Origin: Pseudomonas cremoricolorata
Lineage (GTDB): Bacteria; Pseudomonadota; Gammaproteobacteria; Pseudomonadales; Pseudomonadaceae
Length of the DNA stretch: 64,000 nucleotides
Direction of reading: 5' to 3'
Assembly (NCBI RefSeq): GCF_000759535.1
Contig: NZ_CP009455.1
Span: forward strand, 3,658,001-3,722,000
Part shown: piece after piece, positions 1 through 9,648 of the stretch
Layout of the letters: every line of letters begins with the position of its first letter
Numbering within the stretch: position 1 is the stretch's first letter
The notes under the pieces: generated by a model
What the model saw: only the letters and a program-made list of their open reading frames with translations
The model's database searches: none
What the model was told of the DNA's origin: nothing
Position numbers and translations under genes: made by a program

Positions 1-2
1 AA

Positions 3-512
3 GCGGCATTCGCGCTGCGCGCCGCCGAGGGTTTCGCGCTCGAGCAGATCGCCGCCATCGAGGTGAGCTTTCCACCCGGCGCCGACACCGCGCCGTCGAT
101 TCGTCAGGCGCACACCGGTGTGGAGGCGCGTTTCAGCCTGGAATACGTGATCGCCGATGCCTTGCGCAACGGCGAGGTGGCGTTGCCGCGCTACACCGAC
201 GGCCCGGTCGATGCGCAGATCGCAGCGCTGGCGAGCAAGGTGCAGCGCGTGCCCGACCTCAGCGCCCCGGCCGATGAACTCGACCCCGACAAACGTTTCC
301 ACCGCCTCACCCTGACCCTCACAGATGGCAGCCAGCGCAGCCACTGCGTCACCCGCATGCAGACCGTCGCGCTGCCCACCGACGTGCGCGGCAAGCTGCA
401 GCGCAACCTGCAAGACTGGCCGCAGGCGCAGCGCGTGGCACTGGCCGCAGACCTTGAACTGCCTGACGATGCGGCGTTGCAGCGGCTGCTTTCCCTCATT
501 CGTTGCCCATAA
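3..512 (+). CDS. MmgE/PrpD family protein, C-terminal part (5' end outside window)
   Basis: The reading frame is open from the window edge and ends at TAA 510-512. About 169 residues are visible. The stretch around HTGVEARFSLEYVIADAL matches the second half of MmgE/PrpD proteins (2-methylcitrate dehydratase/cis-aconitate decarboxylase superfamily), where a substrate-loop His and a conserved FSL-YVIA helix are typical. Family members dehydrate or decarboxylate small carboxylic acids in the cytoplasm; the substrate here is unknown. The next gene starts 12 bases downstream, so this is probably the upstream member of the monooxygenase/ABC-importer operon. That context suggests catabolism of an imported amino-acid-like or organosulfur compound rather than the methylcitrate cycle (inference). 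Confidence 0.8.
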   Translation, partial: AAFALRAAEGFALEQIAAIEVSFPPGADTAPSIRQAHTGVEARFSLEYVIADALRNGEVALPRYTDGPVDAQIAALASKVQRVPDLSAPADELDPDKRFHRLTLTLTDGSQRSHCVTRMQTVALPTDVRGKLQRNLQDWPQAQRVALAADLELPDDAALQRLLSLIRCP

Positions 513-524
513 GGATCGTTCGCT

Positions 525-1874
525 ATGTCCGTGTCACAGACATCACCCCGTCAACTGCGTCTTGGCCTGTTCGTGCAGGCGCTGGGGCACCATGTCGGCG
601 GCTGGCGCGCCGACGGTGCGCAAGGCTCACCGACCGATATCGACTGGTTCACCTGGATCGCCAAAACCGCCGAGCAGGGCAAGTTCGACATGTTCTTCGT
701 CGGTGATGCCCTGGCCACCAGCGTGCACCGCCTGCCCTCGACCATGTCGCGCCTGGAACCGCTGACCTTGCTCTCGGCCCTGGCCGTGCAGACCCGTCAC
801 ATCGGCCTGGCCGCGACCGCCTCGACCACCTTCGATGAGCCGTTCCACCTGGCCCGTGCGCTGTGCTCGGTCGACCACATCAGCGGCGGGCGCATGGCCT
901 GGAACGTGGTCACCTCGTTCTCCGCCGATGCCGCGCGCAACTTCAGCCGTGAAGACCTGCCGTCCCACGCCGACCGCTACGAAGTGGCCCGCGAGTTCCT
1001 CGACGTCGCCTTCAAGCTCTGGGATGGCTGGGAAGAGGGCGCCATCGTGCGCGACAAGCACAGCGGCCAGTACAGCGACGAAAGCAAGATTCACCCGGCC
1101 AACCACAAGGGCAAGCACTTCCAGGTGCAGGGCCCGCTGAACATCGCCCGCTCGCCGCAAGGCCGTCCGGTGATCATCGAGGCCGGCTCCTCGCCGGCCG
1201 GCCAGCAACTGGCGGCGCAGACCGCCGAGGTGGTGTTCACAGCAGCCGCGTCGCTGGAGGAAGGCCAGGCCTTCTACCGCAGCCAGAAGCAGTTCGTGCG
1301 TGACGCCGGGCGCAATCCCGATCACCTGCTGATTCTGCCGGGGGTGATGCCCATCGTCGGCCGCACCCGTGAGCAGGCCCAGGCGGTGTGGGATCAGCTC
1401 AACGAGCTGGTGGACATCGACAACGGTATCGAACAGCTGTCGGCCCGTTTTGGCACCGACATGCGCGCCTATCCGCTGGATGGCCCAGTGCCGGAAATCG
1501 CGGCTACCGAGGGCAGCCAGAGCCGGGTCAAGCTGCTCACCGAGCTGGCCGCGCGGGAAAACCTCACCTTGCGCCAGCTTGCCGCCGTGGCCGCAGGGTC
1601 GCGCGGGCACCGCGTGGTGGTCGGCACCGCCCAAGACATCGCCGACGACTTCCAGCAGTGGCTCGAGCAGGGCGGCGCGGATGGTTTCAACATCATGCCG
1701 GCAGTACTGCCCGAGCAATTGCAGCTATTCGTCGAACTGGTGATCCCTGAGTTGCAGCGCCGCGGCCTGTTCCGCGACGAGTACCAGTATTCGACCCTGC
1801 GTGAAAACCTCGGCCTGCCGCCGGTCACCGACAACTTTGCCGCCGTCGCCGCACTGGCGAGCGAGAAGGAATAA
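525..1874 (+). CDS. LLM-class flavin-dependent monooxygenase (NtaA/SnaA/DszA family)
   Basis: A 449-residue protein with the TIM-barrel fold of bacterial luciferase-like FMNH2-dependent monooxygenases. The opening (LRLGLFVQALGHHVGGWR, then DIDWFTWIAKTAEQGKFD), the MAWNVVTS segment after GGR, and the C-terminal GTAQDIADDFQQWLEQGGADGF are characteristic of the nitrilotriacetate/dibenzothiophene-sulfone monooxygenase branch, and the length is normal for it. These enzymes use reduced flavin from a separate reductase, and no reductase gene lies in the window. An AAGGA ribosome site sits before the ATG. It lies between a PrpD-family gene and an amino-acid type importer, suggesting it oxidises the imported substrate (inference). 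Confidence 0.85.
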   Translation: MSVSQTSPRQLRLGLFVQALGHHVGGWRADGAQGSPTDIDWFTWIAKTAEQGKFDMFFVGDALATSVHRLPSTMSRLEPLTLLSALAVQTRHIGLAATASTTFDEPFHLARALCSVDHISGGRMAWNVVTSFSADAARNFSREDLPSHADRYEVAREFLDVAFKLWDGWEEGAIVRDKHSGQYSDESKIHPANHKGKHFQVQGPLNIARSPQGRPVIIEAGSSPAGQQLAAQTAEVVFTAAASLEEGQAFYRSQKQFVRDAGRNPDHLLILPGVMPIVGRTREQAQAVWDQLNELVDIDNGIEQLSARFGTDMRAYPLDGPVPEIAATEGSQSRVKLLTELAARENLTLRQLAAVAAGSRGHRVVVGTAQDIADDFQQWLEQGGADGFNIMPAVLPEQLQLFVELVIPELQRRGLFRDEYQYSTLRENLGLPPVTDNFAAVAALASEKE

Positions 1875-1877
1875 CCC

Positions 1878-2774
1878 ATGAAGCCTCTGACCTTGATCGG
1901 CGCCGTCGCCGCCCTCAGCGCCGCTGGCAGCGCCTTCGCTGCCGAAGGCGGCGTACCGTTCGCGGCCAGCGCCAAGCCTGCCGCGGACCCTGCGCTGCAC
2001 GCCAGCCTGCCCGAAGCGATCCAGAAACGCGGCTACCTGGTGGCCGGGACCAACCCCAACACCCCGCCGACCACCTTCTACCAGGCCGACAACAAGACCC
2101 TGGCCGGGCGTGAAATCGACATCATCAGTGCCGTCGCCGACCGCCTGGGGCTCAAGCTGCAGATGCGCGACACCGGCGGCTTCGACAACATCATTCCGGG
2201 GCTCAAATCGGGCCGCTACGACGCGGCCCTGGCCAACATCGACGCCAACAAGAAGCGTCTCGAGCAGGTCGATTTCGTCGGTTACTACAACGCCTCGAAG
2301 CTGGCGCTGATCGGCCGCGCCGACGCCAACCTGGGGCCGTTCAACAGCCTCGACGCACTGTGCGGGCAAACCGTCGGCGCCGGCGCCGGCACCTCCCAGG
2401 TGACCCGCCTGCAACAAGCCAGCGAGGCCTGTGTGGCCGCCGGCAAGCCGGCCATCAGCGTGCCGATTTTCCCTGACCGCCCAGCCGGCGTGCAGGCGGT
2501 GATCAGCAGCCGTGTGCCGATGTTCTTCGGCCCCTACGAGGGCCTGCGTTACCAGGCCAGCCAGGTCAAGGCGCTGAGCGTGGCCGGGGAAATCACCATC
2601 GAGGACACCATCGTCGCCATCGCCCTGCCCAAGCAGTCGCCGCTGGGCGAGCCGATCCAGGCCGCGCTGAACTCGCTGATCAAGGACGGCACCTACCAGC
2701 AGATTCTGGATAAATGGGACATCGGCTTCGGCGCCGTGCAGTCGGCGGGCCGCAACGAAGAAATCGCCAAATGA
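1878..2774 (+). CDS. ABC transporter periplasmic amino-acid-type binding protein (SBP_bac_3)
   Basis: A 298-residue family 3 solute-binding protein. A Sec signal peptide covers roughly residues 1-22 (hydrophobic run ending SAFAAEG). The mature part has family features: an early IQKRGYLVAGTNPN strand, GREIDIISAVADRLGLKLQM, and GLKSGRYDAALANID followed by TKER-like NKKRLEQVDFV. It would deliver a polar amino acid or derivative to the permease that follows. It is translated 3 bases after the monooxygenase stop with an AAGGA site, and its stop overlaps the permease start as ATGA. The ligand cannot be read from the sequence. Confidence 0.88.
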   Translation: MKPLTLIGAVAALSAAGSAFAAEGGVPFAASAKPAADPALHASLPEAIQKRGYLVAGTNPNTPPTTFYQADNKTLAGREIDIISAVADRLGLKLQMRDTGGFDNIIPGLKSGRYDAALANIDANKKRLEQVDFVGYYNASKLALIGRADANLGPFNSLDALCGQTVGAGAGTSQVTRLQQASEACVAAGKPAISVPIFPDRPAGVQAVISSRVPMFFGPYEGLRYQASQVKALSVAGEITIEDTIVAIALPKQSPLGEPIQAALNSLIKDGTYQQILDKWDIGFGAVQSAGRNEEIAK

Positions 2775-3673
2775 CGCCACGCTCCGACGACGACATCGCC
2801 GGCCTGCGCATCGTCGGCAACCGCCACTGGGGGCGTTGGGCCAGTGCCGTGCTGGTGTTGCTGCTGCTGGCGCTGGTGCTGCATTCGATGCTGGAGAACC
2901 CGCGTTTCGAGTGGGACGTGGTGGCTGCCAACCTCACCGAGGAATCGATCCTCAACGGCGTGCTGATGACCATCAAGCTCACCGCCATCTCGGTGCTGTT
3001 CGGCTTTGCCGGCGGTACCGTGCTGGCGCTGATGCGGCTGTCGTCCAACCCGGTGCTGGTCAGCGTCAGCTGGGCCTACACCTGGTTCTTCCGCGCCGTA
3101 CCGATGCTGGTGCAGCTGTTTCTCTGGTACAACATCGCCGCGCTGTACCCGCGCCTGGCGCTGAGCCTGCCCTTCGTCGGCGAGGTCTGGAGCGCGGCCA
3201 CCAACGAGGTGATCAGCCCGTTCAGCGCGGCGGTGCTGGCCCTGGTGATCCACCAGTCGGCGTATGCCGCCGAGATCATCCGCGCCGGCATCCAAAGCGT
3301 GGGCGCCGGTCAGCTGGAAGCGGCCAAGGCGCTGGGTTATCGGCCTGGGCAGATCTTCCGCCAGACCGTGCTGCCGCAGGCCATGCGCACCATTCTGCCG
3401 CCGGCGGGCAACGAGGTGATTGGGCAACTCAAGACCACCGCCGTGGTGTCGGTGATCGCCTTGCAGGACGTGCTGTATTCGGCGCAGATCATCTACCAGC
3501 GCACCTACGAGGTGATTCCGCTACTGCTGGTGGCCACCGCCTGGTACTTGCTGATGACCTCGCTGCTGTCGGTGCTGCAGCACTTCGTCGAGGTGCATTT
3601 CAGCCGCGGCAACAGTCAGCGCCGGCGCAACTGGTTGGGCCGCGCGGTGCCGCGTCAGGAGTCTGAAGCATGA
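2771..3673 (+). CDS. Polar amino-acid ABC transporter permease (HisM/GlnP type)
   Basis: A 300-residue inner-membrane permease. The ATG at 2771 overlaps the preceding stop (ATGA), which fixes the start. After a basic N-terminus there are about five to six hydrophobic segments. The EAA loop that docks the ATPase is present as [21 protein letters not shown]. The segment [21 protein letters not shown] is the usual family signature near the first transmembrane helices. It is longer than many family members because of the N-terminal extension (about 30 residues). It forms an importer with the binding protein before it and the ATPase after it; its stop overlaps the ATPase start by four bases. Confidence 0.9.
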   Translation: MTPRSDDDIAGLRIVGNRHWGRWASAVLVLLLLALVLHSMLENPRFEWDVVAANLTEESILNGVLMTIKLTAISVLFGFAGGTVLALMRLSSNPVLVSVSWAYTWFFRAVPMLVQLFLWYNIAALYPRLALSLPFVGEVWSAATNEVISPFSAAVLALVIHQSAYAAEIIRAGIQSVGAGQLEAAKALGYRPGQIFRQTVLPQAMRTILPPAGNEVIGQLKTTAVVSVIALQDVLYSAQIIYQRTYEVIPLLLVATAWYLLMTSLLSVLQHFVEVHFSRGNSQRRRNWLGRAVPRQESEA

Positions 3674-4431
3674 GTGAAGCGATCCGCCTGCGCGGCATCC
3701 ACAAGCAGTTCTCCGGCAACCCGGTGCTCAAGGGTATCGACCTGGACATCGCCGCCGGTTCGGTGACGGTGATCCTCGGGCCGTCCGGCTCGGGCAAGTC
3801 GACCTTGCTGCGCTGCATCAACCACCTGGAGAAACTCGACGGCGGCACCGTACACGTCGGCGATACGCTGATCGGCTATCAGCGCAAAGACCAGACACTG
3901 CATGAGCTGCCGGAAAAGCGCGTAGCCGAGCAGCGCCAGCGCATCGGCATGGTGTTCCAGCAATTCAACCTGTTCCCGCACCGCACGGTGTTGCAGAACA
4001 TCGTCGACGCACCGCTGCGCATTCGCGGGCAAAAGCGCGCCGAGGTGCAGGCACGGGCCATGGCCTTGCTCGAACAGGTGGGTCTGGCGCACCGCGCCCA
4101 GGCCTGGCCGCGTGAGTTGTCGGGTGGTCAGCAGCAGCGCGTGGCGATCGCCCGTGCCCTGGCGATGCAGCCTGAGGTGATGCTGTTCGACGAGCCCACC
4201 TCGGCCCTCGACCCGGAACTGGTCGGCGAGGTGTTGCAGGTGATGAAGCAGTTGGCCCACTCGGGCATCACCATGGTGGTGGTCACCCACGAGATCGGCT
4301 TCGCCCGCGAGGTGGCCGACAACATCGTGTTCATGGACCAGGGCCAGGTGGTCGAAGCCGGTGATGCACGTCGTTTGCTGGACAACCCGCAGCATCCGCG
4401 ATTGCGGGAGTTTCTGGCGAGTGTGTTGTAG
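3670..4431 (+). CDS. Amino-acid ABC transporter ATP-binding protein
   Basis: A 253-residue ATPase of the GlnQ/HisP class. Walker [10 protein letters not shown] is near residue 37, the Q-loop is [10 protein letters not shown], signature LSGGQQQR is near 150, Walker B VMLFDEPT is near 170, and the switch His is in VVVTHE. It energises the permease encoded just upstream; the start overlaps the permease stop (ATGA). It ends the operon, and a hairpin follows directly. Nothing is unusual in length or motifs. Confidence 0.93.
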   Translation: MSEAIRLRGIHKQFSGNPVLKGIDLDIAAGSVTVILGPSGSGKSTLLRCINHLEKLDGGTVHVGDTLIGYQRKDQTLHELPEKRVAEQRQRIGMVFQQFNLFPHRTVLQNIVDAPLRIRGQKRAEVQARAMALLEQVGLAHRAQAWPRELSGGQQQRVAIARALAMQPEVMLFDEPTSALDPELVGEVLQVMKQLAHSGITMVVVTHEIGFAREVADNIVFMDQGQVVEAGDARRLLDNPQHPRLREFLASVL

Positions 4432-4436
4432 GGATT

Positions 4437-4455
4437 GGGCCAGCCTAGCTGGCCC
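4437..4455 (+). terminator. Candidate terminator after ABC operon
   Basis: A perfect 8-bp inverted repeat, GGGCCAGC/GCTGGCCC with CTA between, lies six bases after the ATPase stop and is followed by CTCTTT. The T-tract is weak, so efficiency is uncertain. Confidence 0.55.
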
Positions 4456-4580
4456 CTCTTTGCCCCGAAGAAAGCCCGGAATTTTCTCGCCGCGTAACTA
4501 AAGACTTGCCAGCCCCAACCGATACGCTGGCATGTCTTCCTTTTTCGCATGGATCGCGATCCTTTCCGGATATCTGATCC

Positions 4581-6206
4581 ATGTCTATTCGCCGTTTGAA
4601 CATCGCTCCGCGCGCGCTGCTGGGCTTCTCTCTGATTGGTGTGCTGATGCTCGCCCTGGGCATCTTTTCCCTGGTGCAGATGGGTGATATCCGTCAGGCC
4701 GGGGTGAAGATCGAAACCGTCGGGGTGCCCAGCATCAAGGCGCTCAACGAGCTGACCACGGCCAACCTGCGCCTGCGCACGCTGACCTACACCTTACTCG
4801 CCAACCGTGACCCGCAAAGCCAGGCCGAGACCCTGCGGCGCATGGACGAGCGCAACGCGCAGACCGACAAGGCGCGCCAGACCTACCAGAACCTGGTGGA
4901 AGCGCAGAATGAGCAGGTGATCTTCGATCACTTCGGGCAGTTGCTGGGCGAGTACCGGCAACTGGAAGCGCGGGTGCGTGAGCTGAGCAGCGCCAACCGC
5001 CTCGATGAGCTGCGCGCCTTGCTCAACGGCGACATGCTGAAGAACTCCGAAGCGATCAACCAGGTGATGGGCGAGCTGGTGCAGTTCAACACCGACCAGG
5101 CGCGCAAGAGCAACGACGCCGCCCAGAACAGCTACGACAGCGCCATCACCCTAGTGATCGCGCTGCTGATCGTGGCCACGCTGCTGACCTTCATCTTCGC
5201 CTTCGTGCTGACCCGCAGCATCGTCAAACCGGTGGAAGATGCCCTGCGTACCGCCGAGCAGATCGCCGTGGGCGACCTGACCCACCGCATCGAAACCGAT
5301 GGCACCGACGAAGCCGCACGTCTGTTGCAGGCCATGGCCAGCATGCAGGCGCGTCTGCGCGAAACCTTGCAGCAGATCGCCGGCTCGGCCACGCAACTGG
5401 CCTCTGCCGCAGAAGAGCTCAACAGCGTCACCGATGAAGGCGCGCGCGGCCTTGCCCAGCAAAACGCCGAAATCCAGCAGGCCGCTACCGCTGTGACGGA
5501 AATGACCAGCGCCGTGGAAGAGGTGGCGCGCAACGCCGTGAGCACCTCCCAGGCCTCCGCCGAAGCCAGCCGCTCGGCCGGTGATGGCCGTGACCTGGTG
5601 CTGGAGACGGTCAGCGCCATCGAACGCATGAGCGGTGATGTGCAGGCGACCGGCAAGCTGGTCGAGGATCTGGCCGGGCAGTCGCGTGACATCGGCAAGG
5701 TGCTCGATGTGATCCGCGGTCTGGCTGACCAGACCAACCTGCTGGCGCTCAACGCTGCCATCGAAGCCGCACGCGCCGGGGAGGCGGGCCGTGGCTTTGC
5801 CGTGGTGGCCGATGAAGTCCGCGCGCTGGCCCATCGCACGCAGCAGTCGACCAGCGACATCGAACGCATGATCGGCAGCATCCAGGGCGGCACCGAGCAT
5901 GCCGTGGAGTCGATGCGCACCAGCACCGAGCGCGCCGAGTCAACGTTGAACATGGCCCGTGGCGCCGGTCTGGCGCTGGACACCATCGCTGGCGCGGTGT
6001 CGCAGATCAACGAACGCAACCTGGTGATCGCCAGCGCTGCCGAAGAACAGGCTCAGGTCGCCCGGGAAGTGGACCGCAACCTGGTCAACATCAATGACCT
6101 GTCGGTACAAAGCGCCGCTGGCGCCCACCAGACCACTGCCGCCAGCGCCGAGCTGTCGCGCCTGGCCGTTGACCTCAACACGATGGTCGGTCGTTTCCGT
6201 ACCTGA
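4581..6206 (+). CDS. Methyl-accepting chemotaxis protein
   Basis: A 541-residue chemoreceptor. A transmembrane helix lies near residues 12-33, followed by a periplasmic four-helix-bundle type ligand domain (about 35-190). A second transmembrane helix lies near 190-212, then a HAMP domain (about 213-265, containing [12 protein letters not shown]) and a cytoplasmic signalling domain. The signalling hairpin tip is intact near residues 384-410 ([18 protein letters not shown], then [15 protein letters not shown]), where CheA and CheW bind. The ligand is not evident. No chemotaxis partners lie in the window, so it is an orphan receptor gene, as is common in pseudomonads. It has no CheR-docking pentapeptide at its C-terminus. 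Confidence 0.93.
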   Translation: MSIRRLNIAPRALLGFSLIGVLMLALGIFSLVQMGDIRQAGVKIETVGVPSIKALNELTTANLRLRTLTYTLLANRDPQSQAETLRRMDERNAQTDKARQTYQNLVEAQNEQVIFDHFGQLLGEYRQLEARVRELSSANRLDELRALLNGDMLKNSEAINQVMGELVQFNTDQARKSNDAAQNSYDSAITLVIALLIVATLLTFIFAFVLTRSIVKPVEDALRTAEQIAVGDLTHRIETDGTDEAARLLQAMASMQARLRETLQQIAGSATQLASAAEELNSVTDEGARGLAQQNAEIQQAATAVTEMTSAVEEVARNAVSTSQASAEASRSAGDGRDLVLETVSAIERMSGDVQATGKLVEDLAGQSRDIGKVLDVIRGLADQTNLLALNAAIEAARAGEAGRGFAVVADEVRALAHRTQQSTSDIERMIGSIQGGTEHAVESMRTSTERAESTLNMARGAGLALDTIAGAVSQINERNLVIASAAEEQAQVAREVDRNLVNINDLSVQSAAGAHQTTAASAELSRLAVDLNTMVGRFRT

Positions 6207-6216
6207 GGCCGCAGCG

Positions 6217-6245
6217 CTGCACCGGGCTCACAGGGCCCGGTGCAG
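6217..6245. terminator. Bidirectional terminator between convergent genes
   Basis: A perfect 11-bp stem (CTGCACCGGGC/GCCCGGTGCAG) with a seven-base loop fills the 56-base gap between the chemoreceptor stop and the convergent dehydrogenase stop. Confidence 0.65.
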
Positions 6246-6262
6246 GTCTGACGTCGTCGCGC

Positions 6263-7042
6263 TCACCACTCGATCCGCTGCCCATCCCACGCCCAAAACG
6301 AGCCACTGTCCGTCGGCCCGTGCTCGGCGATCAGCGCTAGCAGACGTTGGGCAGTGAACTCGGGCTCGAACAGTTTGCCTGGCGGGACATTGCCCTGGAA
6401 CGGCTGCGACAACTCGGTATCGGTGGTGCCGGGGTGCAGGGCCAGCACGGTGGACTGGCGGTTCAGCCGGGCCAGTTCGATGCTGGCGCTGCGCAGCAAC
6501 TGGTTCAGCGCGGCCTTGCTGGCGCGGTAGCTGTACCAGCCGCCGAGGCGGTTGTCGCCGATCGAGCCGACCCGTGCCGACAGTGCGGCAAAGGTGCTGG
6601 GCTGGCCGCGCAGCAAAGGCATCAGGTGCTTGAGCAGCAGGATGGGCGCAAACGCATTGCTGGCAAAGCTGCTGTGCAGCCCGGCCAAATCCAGTTGCGC
6701 CAGGGATTTCTCCGCCACCGCGCCATCCTGATGCAGGGTGCCCAGGCTGCACAGCACCAGGTGCAGGTGCGGGCAGTGCCCGGCGACCGTCTTGCCCAGC
6801 GTGGCCAGTTGCTCTTCATCGCGGGCATCGCAGTCGAGCCGTTGCAGGCGCTCGCCGTATGCGGCGGCCAGCTGGGCCAGCGCGGCCTCTTCACTGGCGC
6901 GCCGCGACACGGCCCAGACCCTGGCTACATCGTCACGGGCCAGTAATGTGCGGCACAGCGCCAGTCCGATACCGCGGCTGGCGCCGGCGATCAGCACCTC
7001 GGCAGGTTCATCTAGATAAGGGATCAGCGACACGGTCAGCAT
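6263..7042 (-). CDS. Short-chain dehydrogenase/reductase
   Basis: A 259-residue SDR. The nucleotide-binding motif appears as LIAGASRGIGLALC near the N-terminus, and the catalytic Tyr and Lys are in YSYRASKAALNQL. The closing part (LHPGTTDTELSQPF) resembles the C-factor/CsgA-like subgroup of SDRs, whose members often stand alone. The start is set at 7042 because homologous SDRs begin shortly before the glycine motif. An in-frame extension up to 7165 would add 41 residues with no fold character and would overlap the divergent gene. Substrate unknown. Confidence 0.82.
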   Translation of the reverse strand: MLTVSLIPYLDEPAEVLIAGASRGIGLALCRTLLARDDVARVWAVSRRASEEAALAQLAAAYGERLQRLDCDARDEEQLATLGKTVAGHCPHLHLVLCSLGTLHQDGAVAEKSLAQLDLAGLHSSFASNAFAPILLLKHLMPLLRGQPSTFAALSARVGSIGDNRLGGWYSYRASKAALNQLLRSASIELARLNRQSTVLALHPGTTDTELSQPFQGNVPPGKLFEPEFTAQRLLALIAEHGPTDSGSFWAWDGQRIEW

Positions 7043-7163
7043 CCTTGGGGCAGGGCAGGTCAGCATGCCCCAGCCGGCACGCTGCGGCCAAGGGCCAAGT
7101 CGATTCCCCAAAGCGGGTCGATTGCGGCATGCTGCAGCTCCTTTCGCCATCATTACCTGCGCC

Positions 7164-7928
7164 ATGACCGTCTTCTACCTCAAGCTTGTGATCACCCCCT
7201 TGCTGATGCTCGCCATCTCCCTCGCCGGGCGGCGCTGGGGGCCGCAGCTGGGCGGTCTGTTGTCCGGGTTGCCGCTGACCTCGGCGGTGGTGATGCTGTT
7301 CGTCAGCCTCGAGCAGGGGCCGCAATTCGCGTGGCAGGCGGTGCCGGGGGCGCTGGCGGGGCTGGCGGCGATCCAGGCCACGTATCTGTTCTACTTTCTG
7401 TTCACACGCAAGGTTTCGGCATGGCTCGGTTGCTGCGCTGCGCTGCTGTTCTATGGCTGTGCGGGATGGGCCATCAGCCAGTTCGGCGGCCTGCTGCTGC
7501 CGGTGCTGCTGACCCTGGCGATGCTGCTCGCCAACCTGCTGGCGACCCGTGCGGAACTGCCCGGGCGCAACGCCTCGTTCGTGCCCTTGCCGCGGTGGGT
7601 GATTCCCATGCGCATGGCCACCGCCACCGCGCTGCTGCTGCTGATCACCACCACCGCGCACTGGCTGGGGCCTGTGGTCAGCGGCATGCTCGCGCCGATT
7701 CCGGTGATCGCCTGGCCCTTGGCGGTGTTCGCCCATGTGCAGGGCGGACGCCATGAACTGGCGACCATCGTGCGCGGCAATGCCATCGGCGCGGTGGGGG
7801 TGATCGGTTTCTACCTGACCTTGCACGGCACCTTGCAGGCCTGGGGCATTGGCCTGGCCGTGGCGCTGGCGGTGCTGCTGGCGGTGCTGGTCACCTTCGT
7901 GCTGGCAAAGCTGCTCAACCGCCGTTAG
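7164..7928 (+). CDS. Integral membrane protein of unknown function
   Basis: A 254-residue, almost entirely hydrophobic protein with about eight predicted membrane segments. Two halves each contain a GP-LGGLLSGLPLTSA or GPVVSGMLAPIPVIAWPLAVF type segment, which suggests an internal repeat. Charged residues are mainly in short loops, and the C-terminus is KLLNRR. The ATG at 7164 is used; further upstream the frame is non-hydrophobic. It is divergent from the SDR (121-base shared upstream region). I do not recognise a characterised family; a transporter or permease-like role is possible from topology only. Confidence 0.7.
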   Translation: MTVFYLKLVITPLLMLAISLAGRRWGPQLGGLLSGLPLTSAVVMLFVSLEQGPQFAWQAVPGALAGLAAIQATYLFYFLFTRKVSAWLGCCAALLFYGCAGWAISQFGGLLLPVLLTLAMLLANLLATRAELPGRNASFVPLPRWVIPMRMATATALLLLITTTAHWLGPVVSGMLAPIPVIAWPLAVFAHVQGGRHELATIVRGNAIGAVGVIGFYLTLHGTLQAWGIGLAVALAVLLAVLVTFVLAKLLNRR

Positions 7929-8002
7929 CGCTTTGCGCGGCTGGTTCAAGCCGGCCGCGTCGCCACCGCCCATGCTGGACCTTCATCACTTGCGAGGTCC
8001 GT

Positions 8003-9031
8003 ATGAACACCTTCCTGCGTTACTGCTTCGCCCCGTCGCTGTTCGGCCTGAGCATCGGCCTGGCCGTCTGGCTGCTCGATACCCACCAGGCCCATCCCCT
8101 GTGGCTGCTGGCCGTATTGCTGAGCGCCCTGGCCGTGAACCTGTGGGTGGAGCGGCGCATCCCGTTTCGCCCGCGCTGGAATCAGGATCACCACGACACC
8201 TGGCGCGACACCTTGCATGCGCTGACCATCGAAGGCGGCAACGTGCTGTTCTTGCTGGGGCTGTCGGCGCTGGGCGGGCACGTCACGCTCTGGGCGCTGT
8301 GGCCGGCGCACTGGCCGCTTGCGCTGCAACTGCTGCTGGCGTTGGTCTGCGCCGACCTGGGCATCACCCTGGTGCACTGGGCCAGCCACCGCTCGGCGCG
8401 GCTGTGGCGCTTGCATGCCGTGCACCATAGCGTCGAGCGCATGTACGGCTTCAACGGCTGGATGAAGCACCCCTTGCACCAAGCCCTCGAAGCCTGCGGC
8501 GGCGTGCTGCCGCTGTTGCTGCTGGGCATGGGCGAAGAGGTGGCCGTGCTGCTGGCCTTCAGCGTGGCGATTCAATTGCTGCTGCAGCACAGCAATGCCG
8601 ACATCGCCTGGTGCGGCCCGGCAAGCGTCATGGCCTGGGCGCCGGTGCACCGTTGGCACCACCTGCGCTATGGCCGTGCCGGGGATGTCAATTTCGGGTT
8701 GTTCTTCACTCTTTGGGATCGCCTGCTGGGCACCTGGTTCGCCGCCGACCCTGAGGCACTGGCCGAGGATGACCTGGGCATCGGCAGCCAGCCGAACTAC
8801 CCGCGCGGGTATCTGCAACAGTTGCTGGCGCCGTGGCAGCGTTTGCCCCATCAGCCGTGCCCACCGTTGCCCGCTCGGCTGCGCTCAGTCGACCAGGCGC
8901 ACGCTGCCCATGCTCAGGTCGGCGCGAATGCCCAGCAGGCGGCGCACGCTGCGCGACAGGTGGGCGCCGTCGGCAAAGCCGGCCGCGTGGGCGGCGACGG
9001 TCAGGCTGCATCCAGCGAGCACCTCCCGTAG
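8003..9031 (+). CDS. Sterol desaturase / fatty-acid hydroxylase family membrane protein
   Basis: A 342-residue member of the di-iron membrane hydroxylase superfamily. The histidine clusters are all present: HWASH, LHAVHHS and VHRWHH, with membrane helices in the first 120 residues. Such enzymes hydroxylate or desaturate lipids using a membrane di-iron centre; the substrate is unknown. A GAGG site precedes the ATG. Homology-like content ends near residue 293 (QLLAPWQRLP); the last 47 residues are Ala/Gln-rich and lie antisense to the AraC gene (8885-9031). That tail looks like read-through into the neighbour rather than a conserved domain. Confidence 0.8.
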   Translation: MNTFLRYCFAPSLFGLSIGLAVWLLDTHQAHPLWLLAVLLSALAVNLWVERRIPFRPRWNQDHHDTWRDTLHALTIEGGNVLFLLGLSALGGHVTLWALWPAHWPLALQLLLALVCADLGITLVHWASHRSARLWRLHAVHHSVERMYGFNGWMKHPLHQALEACGGVLPLLLLGMGEEVAVLLAFSVAIQLLLQHSNADIAWCGPASVMAWAPVHRWHHLRYGRAGDVNFGLFFTLWDRLLGTWFAADPEALAEDDLGIGSQPNYPRGYLQQLLAPWQRLPHQPCPPLPARLRSVDQAHAAHAQVGANAQQAAHAARQVGAVGKAGRVGGDGQAASSEHLP

Positions 9032-9574
9032 CGCCAGGCGCAAGCGTTGCCAGAGCAGCAGACGCTGCAGGGAGATGCCCAGTTGCGCGCCGGCCAGGCG
9101 CTGCAATTGACTGGCCGACAACCCGGCCAGCGCCGCCAGGGTGGTCGGTGCCGGTGCGGCGGCGGGGTCGGCGAGCAGGGTGTCGAGGGCGCGTTGCAAG
9201 CGCCGGTCGAGCGGCGGCGGTGGGATCTGCCGCAGGCGCTCGAGCAAGGCCTCGGGCGTGTTCGGTGGCGCTGACGCAAGGGCTGCAGCCAGGGCGGCTT
9301 GAGCGTAGGCGTGGGGTTCGGCGAACAGCGCCAGCACGGCCTGTTCAGGTTGCTCGAAGGCGTGCGGGCAGCGCGAGGCAATGAACAGCTGATCGGCTTC
9401 GACGCGCTGCCCATCGAGCCACATCACCAGTGGCTGACCGTCCAGACGGGCTAACCACTGATGCGGATGATGGGCGTGGGCGCGGGCATGCCCGCACACG
9501 CCATGGAACACCAGCGCGTGCGGAGCAAGCCAGGCATCGCCTCGCCAGGGCGTTTCGACAACGGGTTGCGGCAC
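8885..9574 (-). CDS. AraC-family transcriptional regulator
   Basis: A 229-residue protein with an N-terminal cupin-like sensing part and a C-terminal AraC double helix-turn-helix (about 125-229). The second helix-turn-helix shows CSLTVAAHAAGFADGAHLSRSVRRLLG, close to the AraC signature. The start is GTG at 9574. Its 3' end is convergent with, and overlaps by 147 bases, the hydroxylase gene. No operon partners on the same strand; target unknown. It is short for the family, typical of the subgroup with a compact N-terminal domain. Confidence 0.82.
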   Translation of the reverse strand: MPQPVVETPWRGDAWLAPHALVFHGVCGHARAHAHHPHQWLARLDGQPLVMWLDGQRVEADQLFIASRCPHAFEQPEQAVLALFAEPHAYAQAALAAALASAPPNTPEALLERLRQIPPPPLDRRLQRALDTLLADPAAAPAPTTLAALAGLSASQLQRLAGAQLGISLQRLLLWQRLRLALREVLAGCSLTVAAHAAGFADGAHLSRSVRRLLGIRADLSMGSVRLVD

Positions 9575-9648
9575 GGCAAAGGCTCAAGGATGAGGGGTGG
9601 TCAGGATCGCTGAATACCCCGCGCCGAGCAATCGCCGCCTGGGTGCAA

